A stretch of 11,449 nucleotides of DNA, taken from contig CAADXZ010000196.1 in assembly GCA_900753135.1 (NCBI GenBank), positions 1 to 11,449 of the forward strand. The letters run 5' to 3'. The stretch is from Clostridia bacterium. Lineage in GTDB: Bacteria; Bacillota; Clostridia; TANB77; UBA1234. Below the pieces are notes generated by a model that saw only the letters and a list, made by a program, of their open reading frames with translations, was not told the DNA's origin and ran no database searches. Positions 1 to 6,769 of this stretch are shown in pieces. How positions within the stretch are numbered: position 1 is the stretch's first letter; the number at the start of each line of letters is the position of its first letter. Both the position numbers and the translations under genes were made by a program.

Positions 1-3
1 CAT
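1..3 (-). other. Possible start codon of the next gene, cut by window edge
   Basis: An ATG read on the minus strand occupies the last three bases of the window, seven bases past the frr stop codon. In Bacillus and many other Firmicutes the gene after frr is uppS (undecaprenyl diphosphate synthase), so this may be its start. Only one codon is visible and there is no clear Shine-Dalgarno directly before it, so the assignment is positional inference only. Confidence 0.2.
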
Positions 4-9
4 CAAAAA

Positions 10-555
10 TTAAACAGACATAACTTCTTTCTCTTTTTCAGCACATGTACTATCAGCTAGAGCAACATACTTATCAGTTAACTTTTGAATTTGGTCCTCA
101 GCATTTCTCAAATCATCCTCTGTAATTTCGCTATTTTTTTGCTTAGTTTTAAACTCTTCTATTCCGTCTCTTCTTATCCCTCTTATAGCAACTTTATTAT
201 CCTCAGCAATTTTTTTTATCTCTTTAACAAGTTCTTTTCTTCTTTCTTCTGTCAATTCCGGAAAAACAAGTCTAATTAGCTTGCCATCATTTGTTGGATT
301 TAAACCTAAATCTGATTTTTGAATTTCTTTTTCAATCTCTTTAAGTAAAGACGCATCCCATGGTTGAATTGTTATCATTCTAGCCTCTGGTACCATTATG
401 TTAGCAACTTGATTAATTGGTGTTGGAACACCATAATAACTAACTTGAATTCTATCCAATACCTTTGGATTAGCTCTACCTGCTCTTATTTCTCCTAACT
501 TATTTTCTAAAGCTTCAATTGCTTTTTTCATTTTTTCTTCAATATGACTATACAT
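10..555 (-). CDS. frr: Ribosome recycling factor
   Basis: Ribosome recycling factor works with EF-G to split the post-termination ribosome in the cytoplasm. The 181-aa product shows the family's conserved blocks: EIRAGRANP near residues 22-30, YYG.PTPINQ, VPEARM, DLGLNPTNDG, and PELTEERRKELVK leading into the long helical domain I. It aligns along its length with the 185-aa Bacillus type. I chose the ATG at 555 because an AAGGAG sits nine bases before it. An in-frame ATG at 588 overlaps the end of pyrH (ATGAGTAA), has no comparable site and would make the N-terminus longer than usual. The gene is translationally close to pyrH and most likely co-transcribed with it. The family assignment is secure; only the start is open. 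Confidence 0.95.
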   Translation of the reverse strand: MYSHIEEKMKKAIEALENKLGEIRAGRANPKVLDRIQVSYYGVPTPINQVANIMVPEARMITIQPWDASLLKEIEKEIQKSDLGLNPTNDGKLIRLVFPELTEERRKELVKEIKKIAEDNKVAIRGIRRDGIEEFKTKQKNSEITEDDLRNAEDQIQKLTDKYVALADSTCAEKEKEVMSV

Positions 556-564
556 ACTTATATT

Positions 565-570
565 CTCCTT
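565..570 (-). promoter_or_regulatory. Ribosome binding site deciding the frr start
   Basis: AAGGAG on the minus strand, nine bases before the ATG at 555. It lies inside the possible upstream extension of frr, just downstream of the pyrH stop codon, and is the reason the shorter start is preferred over the ATG at 588. Confidence 0.7.
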
Positions 571-580
571 TTCTATTTTA

Positions 581-1291
581 TTACTCATTTATTATTGTTC
601 CAATTGGTTCGCCCGCAACTGCTTTAACAATATCTTCTGCATCACGAAGTGCGAAAATTCTAATTGGAATGTGATTATCTCTACATAGCGAAGCTGCTGT
701 AGAATCTATGACTTTTAAATTCTTTTGCAATACTTCAGTAAAGGTAATTTCATCATACTTTTTGGCATTGGGATTCGTCTTTGGATCAGAATCATAGACG
801 CCATCAATTGTCTTACCAAATAATATTATCTCTGCATTTATTTCACTAGCTCTCAACGCTGCACAAGTATCTGTTGAAAAGAATGGATTACCTGTACCAC
901 CAGCAAAAATTACAATTCTTCCTTTTTCCAAGTGTCTAACAGCTTTTCTTCTTATGTATGGTTCTGCTATTTGTTTCATCTCAATAGATGTTTGAAGACG
1001 AGTGTCGAGTCCTCTAAATTCAAGAGCTTCTTGAAGAGCTTGACCATTCATTATTGTTGCGAGCATACCCATATAGTCTGCGGTAGTTCTTTCCATTTGA
1101 TGTGCTTGCCTACCTCTCCAAAAGTTTCCACCACCAACAACAATAGCTACTTCAACACCCATATCAACAATCTTTTTGATATAATCGCATATTGTTCCAA
1201 GAGTTTGAGCATCAATACCAAAACCATTTGGACCAGCCATTGCTTCACCACTTAACTTCAACAAAATCCTTTTGTACTTAGCTTTCGGCAT
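581..1291 (-). CDS. pyrH: UMP kinase (uridylate kinase)
   Basis: Phosphorylates UMP to UDP with ATP, feeding pyrimidine nucleotides and therefore UDP-sugars. The 236-aa protein is a full-length bacterial amino-acid-kinase-fold UMP kinase. It has the N-terminal KLSGEAM at residues 12-18, the VVGGGN..RGR phosphate-binding stretch at 51-61, and the GGTGNPFFSTDTCAALRA nucleotide-binding block at about 131-148, followed by the DGVYDSDPK loop. The ATG at 1291 is preferred because AGGAGG lies seven bases upstream; an in-frame TTG at 1318 would add nine residues without a site. The gene precedes frr with a short overlap of possible reading frames, as in the usual rpsB-tsf-pyrH-frr order. Here, however, it is separated from tsf by a glycan cluster of about 7 kb. 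Confidence 0.96.
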   Translation of the reverse strand: MPKAKYKRILLKLSGEAMAGPNGFGIDAQTLGTICDYIKKIVDMGVEVAIVVGGGNFWRGRQAHQMERTTADYMGMLATIMNGQALQEALEFRGLDTRLQTSIEMKQIAEPYIRRKAVRHLEKGRIVIFAGGTGNPFFSTDTCAALRASEINAEIILFGKTIDGVYDSDPKTNPNAKKYDEITFTEVLQKNLKVIDSTAASLCRDNHIPIRIFALRDAEDIVKAVAGEPIGTIINE

Positions 1292-1298
1292 ATAAAAA

Positions 1299-1304
1299 CC
1301 TCCT
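1299..1304 (-). promoter_or_regulatory. Ribosome binding site deciding the pyrH start
   Basis: A perfect AGGAGG on the minus strand, seven bases before the ATG at 1291. It rules against the upstream in-frame TTG at 1318. Confidence 0.85.
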
Positions 1305-1330
1305 ATTTTCCTATACAATTTTCTTATATA

Positions 1331-1339
1331 TTTATATCA
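1331..1339 (-). promoter_or_regulatory. Candidate extended -10 promoter for pyrH-frr
   Basis: On the minus strand the gap between the HAD gene and pyrH contains TGATATAAA, an extended -10 element (TGn plus a TATAAT-like hexamer). No good -35 is visible. Transcription would start near 1324 and give a leader of about 33 bases. The gap (1292-1369) contains no terminator-like hairpin, so pyrH-frr may also be read from the glycan cluster upstream. Confidence 0.45.
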
Positions 1340-1369
1340 TAAATGATGTAACAGGTCTAGACATAAAAC

Positions 1370-1948
1370 TCAAAATTTAAAATCGTCTGTATATGGAATC
1401 ACTTTGTTTCCCTTTATAATATAACCTTTCAAAGCACGTATAATTATAGGCACATCATTTTTAGAATCACCATAAGCATTCTCTATCACAGTATTATTTC
1501 CATACTCCCTATCAAATCTCTTTACCTTTTCAACACCTTTACAATTTTCGCCGACGATTTCTCCTTTTTTTACATCATATTTAGTGCAGATAATATTATT
1601 AATATTCATCTTATTACAAAGTGGAATCAAATAAAAATCAAGTGATGCACTAATTATCAAATCATCATCTTTCCTTAAATCAAGATAATAATTCTTTATG
1701 TTATTTTTATGAATTTCTGCAAACTCTTCTGTGAAAATTTTTAAATCATCAATTTCTTTGACGAAAGCAAATAAATTCTGTTTCATTTCTTTAAAAGATA
1801 TTTTCTTAGTCTTATATCTTATGACATATTCTAATGACACAAGAAGATATTTTAAAACTAACAACTTTTTCTTTCTAAACATAAACTTCACAAAATCAAC
1901 GCCTGAATCACCATCATATATCGTTCCATCAAAATCGTAAACATTCAT
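1370..1948 (-). CDS. HAD-family phosphatase (PSPase-like subfamily IB)
   Basis: A 192-aa cytoplasmic haloacid-dehalogenase-fold hydrolase. Visible HAD motifs are DFDGT at residues 5-9 (nucleophile Asp5, acid/base Asp7), a Ser at about 100 in ISASLD (motif II), Lys residues near 137-141 (motif III), and GDSKND at 160-165 (motif IV). A helical cap lies between motifs I and II. The layout resembles phosphoserine-phosphatase-like and PgpC-like enzymes, which act on small phosphorylated metabolites or phosphatidylglycerophosphate. The ATG at 1948 has GAGG six bases upstream; a TTG at 1960 is in frame but less likely. The gene starts 15 bases after the glycosyltransferase and is last in the glycan cluster. 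Its substrate is unknown; a sugar phosphate or a lipid-linked phosphate intermediate would fit the context but is only inference. Confidence 0.8.
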   Translation of the reverse strand: MNVYDFDGTIYDGDSGVDFVKFMFRKKKLLVLKYLLVSLEYVIRYKTKKISFKEMKQNLFAFVKEIDDLKIFTEEFAEIHKNNIKNYYLDLRKDDDLIISASLDFYLIPLCNKMNINNIICTKYDVKKGEIVGENCKGVEKVKRFDREYGNNTVIENAYGDSKNDVPIIIRALKGYIIKGNKVIPYTDDFKF

Positions 1949-1963
1949 ATTATACCTCAAGCT

Positions 1964-3073
1964 TTATATATCATATATTTCTATCATTTCCTTCATAACA
2001 TTATCTAGCAAATAATCATTAACATTTTCTTTTGCATTTGAAACAACCTGATCTCGAATTCTTGTATCACTGTATATATTAATAATCTTTTGCACTAGTG
2101 CATTAACGTCACCAATTTCTACTATATAACCGTTCTTTCCATCTTCAACTAATTCTCTTTGACCACGGCAATTAGTAACAACAAGAGGTAATCCAGATAT
2201 CATAGCCTCTATTATATTAATTGGTAATCCTTCTCTTTTGCTCGTTGCAACATACAAGTCAGCAACTTGTAAAAGTTCTGGTATATCAGTTCTGTAGCCA
2301 AGTAAAAGAATATTATTTTGCAAGAAATTCTCCTTGATTTCTTTTTCAAACTTTTCTCTTAGAACGCCGTCACCAACAAGCATAAGTTTTATTGTTGGGT
2401 ACTTATCTTTTAGTATTTTCATCGCATCTATAAGCATTTGTTGATTTTTATTGTCATTAAGTTCGGCAGTATACATCATAAGAAAATCTAATTCACTAAC
2501 ATTAAATTGCTCTCTTATAACATTTTTATCAACATCACTAAGAATGAAATTAAATCTATTAGGATCAACCCCAACCCCATGCGTATGGGCAATTCTTTTT
2601 GTTTTAAATTTCTTCTTAGCTAATTCAAAATCTTCTTCATTTATCGTGATTAAGGTATCAGTATATTTAGAAAGATATTTTTCTATAGGGTAATATAGCA
2701 ACCAATTCTTAATTGGCGCACCTTTGTAAAAATGGAAACCATGTGCAGTATAAAAAACCTTCGTTCCCTTTTTTCGTGCATTTCTTGCTGCAAGTCTTGT
2801 AAGCACGCTTGCAACAGGAGTGTGGCAATGTATTATTGTATATTCTTCATTTTTTATTAACTCCTTTAATTTCTTATATGCTTTTAAATTATTTTTTCTG
2901 AATGGAGCTCGTTCAAATTCAATATTAAAATGTTTATCACAATATTTAATATTTTCTTCGCCATTACTTGCAACATGTACTTCATAACCTTTATCCTTAA
3001 AATATTTTAGATAGGGTATATGAAATGTATTAATATGCCTTGTTACAGATGCTACAAACAATACTTTTTTCAT
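1964..3073 (-). CDS. GT4-family glycosyltransferase
   Basis: A 369-aa retaining glycosyltransferase with two Rossmann (GT-B) domains. The N-terminal acceptor domain opens with MKKVLFVASV and HIPYLKYFKDKGYEVHVAS, as in capsule and exopolysaccharide enzymes of the EpsD/PglA type. The C-terminal donor domain has GVGVDPNRF near 166-174, VGDG at 233-236 and the EX7E motif (Glu281 and Glu289 in EGLPINIIE). It should act on the inner face of the membrane, adding a sugar from a nucleotide donor to the lipid-linked sugar made by the preceding phosphoglycosyl transferase; the sugar cannot be predicted. The ATG at 3073 has AAGGAAGAGG close upstream. An ATG at 3103 overlaps the previous gene and would add ten basic residues. 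The family is clear, the precise acceptor is not. Confidence 0.88.
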   Translation of the reverse strand: MKKVLFVASVTRHINTFHIPYLKYFKDKGYEVHVASNGEENIKYCDKHFNIEFERAPFRKNNLKAYKKLKELIKNEEYTIIHCHTPVASVLTRLAARNARKKGTKVFYTAHGFHFYKGAPIKNWLLYYPIEKYLSKYTDTLITINEEDFELAKKKFKTKRIAHTHGVGVDPNRFNFILSDVDKNVIREQFNVSELDFLMMYTAELNDNKNQQMLIDAMKILKDKYPTIKLMLVGDGVLREKFEKEIKENFLQNNILLLGYRTDIPELLQVADLYVATSKREGLPINIIEAMISGLPLVVTNCRGQRELVEDGKNGYIVEIGDVNALVQKIINIYSDTRIRDQVVSNAKENVNDYLLDNVMKEMIEIYDI

Positions 3074-3092
3074 TAGTCCTCTTCCTTTCTTA

Positions 3093-3716
3093 TTACTTTT
3101 CATCAGTACTTGTTTTATTTCCGTTAAACTTCTCCATAGTTTTTGAATTGCTAGATGAAACTCCTTTCCTAGTTACAACTAAGAAAATTGTTTTAAAAAT
3201 AATTTTTATATCCTCACTAAAGTTTATGTTTTTTACATATTCAATGTCATAATTAAATTTTTCTTCCCAGCCAAGAAGATTTCTACCATTAACCTGAGCA
3301 AGACCTGTAAGACCTGGTCTTACATCATGTCTGTGCCTTTGCTCTTCGTTATACAAATCTAAGTATTCAGTCAAGAGTGGTCGTGGACCAACAAAACTCA
3401 TATCGCCTTTTATAATGTTTATAAGCTCTGGTAATTCATCAAGACTAGTGCTTCTTAAGAATAAACCAAATTTCGTAAGTCTCTTATCATCAGGCAACAA
3501 CTCTCCATTTTCACCTTTTGCATCTGTCATTGTTCTAAATTTATATAAAGTAAATTCTTTTTCATCTTTTCCTGGTCTTTTCTGCTTAAAAATAATAGGA
3601 AAACCCAAATATATTCCAACAAGCATGCCAACAACTAATAATATTGGCAATGTAATAATAAACAAAACTATTGCAAATATGAAATCAAGTATACGTTTAA
3701 AATATTTTGCATACAA
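3093..3716 (-). CDS. Monotopic phosphoglycosyl transferase (PglC-like)
   Basis: Transfers a sugar 1-phosphate from a UDP-sugar to undecaprenyl phosphate, the first membrane step of glycan assembly. The 207-aa protein is about the size of the minimal PglC-type catalytic unit. A single hydrophobic segment at residues 8-36 contains Pro24, as expected of a re-entrant helix. RPG lies at 47-49 and KFRTM at 59-63. The catalytic Asp93-Glu94 dyad sits in SLDELPEL, followed by GPRP (110-113) and PGLTGLAQVNGR (134-145). The start is a TTG at 3716 with GGGGAG eight bases upstream; the nearby ATG at 3712 is out of frame. It lies directly after the aminotransferase, supporting a bacillosamine-type amino sugar as substrate, although the family also accepts other UDP-N-acetyl sugars. 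Confidence 0.9.
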   Translation of the reverse strand: MYAKYFKRILDFIFAIVLFIITLPILLVVGMLVGIYLGFPIIFKQKRPGKDEKEFTLYKFRTMTDAKGENGELLPDDKRLTKFGLFLRSTSLDELPELINIIKGDMSFVGPRPLLTEYLDLYNEEQRHRHDVRPGLTGLAQVNGRNLLGWEEKFNYDIEYVKNINFSEDIKIIFKTIFLVVTRKGVSSSNSKTMEKFNGNKTSTDEK

Positions 3717-3736
3717 TTTAGATTCTCCCCTTTGTT

Positions 3737-4852
3737 TTACGGATTTATAATATTAATTACTCTTTCTTGTTCTTCTTCAGTCATTTTTGTATCACTAGGT
3801 AAACAAACTCCATTCTCAAAAAGGTAGTCTGCAACAGGTTTATCTTCAACCTTTATAAAATCATAATCTTTAAAAACAGGTTGTAAATGCATTGGTTTCC
3901 ACACTCTTCTTGCCTCTATATTATTAGTTGATAACATTTCTATTATCTGAGTTGGATCATACTTTTCTTTATTTTTTATCATTGCAACAGATAACCAATG
4001 ATTAGGGACCGAATTATCTGGAACTGGTATCATTTCAAAATTACCATCTTTTTCAAGAGCTTCTCTATACCTTTTATATATTGCTGTTTTTTGTGCTATT
4101 CTATCATTTAGCACCTTCATTTGTCCCCTACCTATTCCAGCACATATATTACTCATCCTGTAATTATAACCTATCTCCTTATGTTCATAATACATTGCTT
4201 TTTCTCTTGCTTGCGTAGCCCAAAATCTTACCTTTTCAATTCTTTCTTTGTCATTAGATACAAGTATTCCACCACCACTAGTGGTTATAATCTTGTTTCC
4301 ATTAAAAGAATATATACCATACTTTCCAAAAGTACCAGTTTGTTTTCCTTTATACAAAGCACCTAAACTTTCTGCCGCATCTTCGATTAATGTTGCATTG
4401 TGTTCATTGCAAATCTCAAGTATTTCATCTAACTTTGCTGGATTTCCATATAAATTTACAACTATAACAGTTTTAACATTTGGATATTTTTCAAAAGCCT
4501 TTTTCAAAGCCTTTGGATCCATATTCCAAGTATCTTTCTCGCTATCTATAAAAACAGGAATTGCTTCTTCATATATGACTGGATTCACAGTAGCTGAAAA
4601 TGTGAGCGATTGACAAAAAACTATATCACCTTTTTTTACTCCTGCCGCTTTTACTGCCATATGAATTGCAGCAGTACCAGATGAAAGAGCTGCAGCACTC
4701 CCACTTCCAACATACTTTGCAACCTCTTCCTCAAATTTGTTAACGTTTTCTCCAAGGGGTGCAATCCAATTAGTATCAAAAGCCTCTTTTACATATTCTT
4801 TTTCAAATCCTTCTTTTGACATATGTGGAGAAGCCAAATATATTTTATTCAT
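3737..4852 (-). CDS. PLP-dependent sugar aminotransferase, DegT/PglE-like
   Basis: A DegT/DnrJ/EryC1/StrS aminotransferase (371 aa) that would convert the 4-keto sugar made by the adjacent dehydratase into UDP-4-amino-4,6-dideoxy-GlcNAc. Visible features are SSGTAAIH at 57-64 (cofactor phosphate binding), EDAAESLGA with Asp158 (contacts the pyridine nitrogen), SFNGNK at 182-187 with Lys187 as the likely Schiff-base lysine, then TTSGGG at 190-195. The length is normal for the family. The ATG at 4852 has GAAGGG six bases upstream; a TTG at 4879 is in frame but overlaps the end of the dehydratase gene. It stands between its presumed supplier (the dehydratase) and its presumed user (the PglC-like enzyme). 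The exact keto-sugar substrate is inferred from neighbours; PseC- or perosamine-type roles cannot be excluded. Confidence 0.88.
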   Translation of the reverse strand: MNKIYLASPHMSKEGFEKEYVKEAFDTNWIAPLGENVNKFEEEVAKYVGSGSAAALSSGTAAIHMAVKAAGVKKGDIVFCQSLTFSATVNPVIYEEAIPVFIDSEKDTWNMDPKALKKAFEKYPNVKTVIVVNLYGNPAKLDEILEICNEHNATLIEDAAESLGALYKGKQTGTFGKYGIYSFNGNKIITTSGGGILVSNDKERIEKVRFWATQAREKAMYYEHKEIGYNYRMSNICAGIGRGQMKVLNDRIAQKTAIYKRYREALEKDGNFEMIPVPDNSVPNHWLSVAMIKNKEKYDPTQIIEMLSTNNIEARRVWKPMHLQPVFKDYDFIKVEDKPVADYLFENGVCLPSDTKMTEEEQERVINIINP

Positions 4853-4858
4853 TATTAT

Positions 4859-4864
4859 CCCTTC
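4859..4864 (-). promoter_or_regulatory. Ribosome binding site deciding the aminotransferase start
   Basis: GAAGGG on the minus strand, six bases before the ATG at 4852, in the short gap after the dehydratase stop. It favours this ATG over the in-frame TTG at 4879. Confidence 0.6.
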
Positions 4865-4868
4865 TTTT

Positions 4869-6713
4869 CTATTCTTCAAGATCTATAAATGTTGGTACAA
4901 ATTCTTTTATAACCTTCTTTACATCTTCTCTTGTTTCATTTTTGGTATCAGCTATCTCTTTAAGTTTAGATAACATCTTTTTCATTTCTTCATCTGTAGG
5001 TGCATTTATTCTTGATATCATTATCTTTTCATGCAAGGTTTTTATTAACCCTTCCTCTGCCATTAGCAATTCTTCGTATAGCTTTTCGCCTCTACGAAGT
5101 CCAACAATTTCGATAGGAATATTCTTTCCCGACATCTTTATTAAAGTGGTAGCCAAATCATATATTTTAACCGGCTCCCCCATATCAAGTACAAATATTT
5201 CACCACCATTAGCAAAAGTTGCAGACTGCAATATTAATCCAACAGCTTCTGGTATAAGCATAAAATATCTTGTTATGTCTTTATGCGTCACAGTAACTGG
5301 TCCACCAGCCTCAATTTGCTTCTTAAAAAGTGGAATTACACTGCCATGACTTCCTAAAACATTTCCAAATCTAACGGCCGCATATATTGTTTTACTTGTT
5401 CTGTTTTTAGATTGTATAATCATTTCACATATTCTTTTGCTTGCTCCCATAATACTTGTTGGATTTACAGCCTTATCAGTAGATATAAATGTGAACTTTT
5501 CAACATTATACTTATCACTACATTCAACCACATTGTAAGTTCCAAATACATTATTCTTTATTGCTTCCACAGGACTTATTTCCATTAAAGGAACATGCTT
5601 ATGTGCCGCAGCATGGAAAACGACTTGTGGTCTGTATTTTTCAAATACTTCCTCCATACGTTGTTTATCTCTCACACTTGCAATTATTGTTACTATAGGT
5701 GCATTTTTATGGTTTTGTTTTAATTCCATTTCTGTTTCATAAAGTGTATTTTCATATATATCAAGCATAACAATTTTTTTAGGTTTAAACTTAATAATTT
5801 GTCTGCAAAGTTCACTGCCTATTGAACCGCCCGCACCAGTAACAAGAACTACTTTATTAAACAAATATTCTGAAATTTTGCTATCATTTAATACAACTGG
5901 TTCTCGTCCGAGTAAGTCTTCAACTTCAACATCTCTTATTGCATCATTAAAGTTTTTACCAGATATTATTTGATTTAATGGCAATACAATCTTCACTTTT
6001 GCATTAGTTGAATCACAAATTCTTAATATCTTATTTTTTTCTTTTGGTTTTATATTATCAATAGAGAAAAATATTATATCTATTTTTTCTTTCTCACAAA
6101 TTTCTTTTATATCATCCCTATCGCCAATTATCTTAACTCCATACATATAACGATTTAACTTTTGTGGATTGTCATCTATAATTCCTATTATTTCATATTC
6201 GTTTGCAAGAGTTGTTTGCAACGTCTTGATAATCTGCGAAGTTGAAGAACCTGCACCAATTATAAGAAGTCTTTGCTTGGTAGAATTAATATACGAAACT
6301 TCTCTAAGCATAATTGCTCTCATTATAACTCTTGCAGATATGCTTAAAACAGCCATTAGCATTCCTGCCAAGATATTTATATTTGCATCTAATGTTTTAA
6401 ATTTCACAAATTCTTTTGCTGTACAAAAAATGGCAATACAAATTAAAGATGTCTCTGCAATTTTTAGATAATCCTTAGTACTTGAATATTTAACCATTCC
6501 TTTATAAACACCTACAATATTTAGTCCAGCTATATACATTAAAATTATTAATAACAATGTATTTTGTATAGCAGGATCTCTAAAGGTAAAGGGTATTTCC
6601 TCGAATGCTATAGCAAAATAGTAAGAAACCCCAACTATAATTGCATCAATCAAGCAAAGTATAACAGTTTTTAAATTATTTGGTAAATTTTCAATTTTAG
6701 ATATTATTCTCAT
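4869..6713 (-). CDS. Membrane-bound UDP-GlcNAc 4,6-dehydratase (PglF/WbpM/CapD-like)
   Basis: A full-length 614-aa long-form nucleoside-diphosphate-sugar dehydratase. About four membrane helices occupy residues 15-135. A first Rossmann region follows with IIGAGSS at 151-157. The catalytic short-chain-dehydrogenase domain begins near 287: the NAD-binding TGAGGSIG at 292-299, HAAAHKHVPLME at 367-378, STDKAV at 411-416, and M422xxxK426 in place of the usual YxxxK. The last two are hallmarks of the PglF/WbpM group, which converts UDP-GlcNAc to UDP-4-keto-6-deoxy-GlcNAc at the cytoplasmic face. The ATG at 6713 follows an AGGTG. It is the committed step of the presumed amino-sugar pathway, directly ahead of the aminotransferase. 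A 5-inverting homologue is less likely given the long membrane-anchored form. Confidence 0.92.
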   Translation of the reverse strand: MRIISKIENLPNNLKTVILCLIDAIIVGVSYYFAIAFEEIPFTFRDPAIQNTLLLIILMYIAGLNIVGVYKGMVKYSSTKDYLKIAETSLICIAIFCTAKEFVKFKTLDANINILAGMLMAVLSISARVIMRAIMLREVSYINSTKQRLLIIGAGSSTSQIIKTLQTTLANEYEIIGIIDDNPQKLNRYMYGVKIIGDRDDIKEICEKEKIDIIFFSIDNIKPKEKNKILRICDSTNAKVKIVLPLNQIISGKNFNDAIRDVEVEDLLGREPVVLNDSKISEYLFNKVVLVTGAGGSIGSELCRQIIKFKPKKIVMLDIYENTLYETEMELKQNHKNAPIVTIIASVRDKQRMEEVFEKYRPQVVFHAAAHKHVPLMEISPVEAIKNNVFGTYNVVECSDKYNVEKFTFISTDKAVNPTSIMGASKRICEMIIQSKNRTSKTIYAAVRFGNVLGSHGSVIPLFKKQIEAGGPVTVTHKDITRYFMLIPEAVGLILQSATFANGGEIFVLDMGEPVKIYDLATTLIKMSGKNIPIEIVGLRRGEKLYEELLMAEEGLIKTLHEKIMISRINAPTDEEMKKMLSKLKEIADTKNETREDVKKVIKEFVPTFIDLEE

Positions 6714-6769
6714 TTTTTCACCTACAACACATATTTTTAGACTTTATGTAAGTCATCTATGACAAAATA

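Noticed and set aside
556..588. Longer frr starting at the ATG at 588, overlapping pyrH
   Set aside because: AAGGAG nine bases before the ATG at 555 and the family's usual N-terminal length favour the shorter form.
3074..3103. Longer glycosyltransferase starting at the ATG at 3103
   Set aside because: The extra ten residues are basic and not part of the fold; MKKVLFVAS is the typical family start and has a ribosome binding site.
4816..5349. Open frame of 177 codons on the plus strand, opposite the dehydratase gene
   Set aside because: It lies wholly antisense to a well-supported gene and is Ser/Phe/Ile-rich, as expected from the reverse of AT-rich coding sequence. I see no family motif in it.
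6740..6754. Hairpin GACTT-TATGT-AAGTC between the ligase and dehydratase genes as a terminator
   Set aside because: The 5-bp stem is too weak and is followed by TAAAAAT rather than a T run; the two genes look like one transcript.
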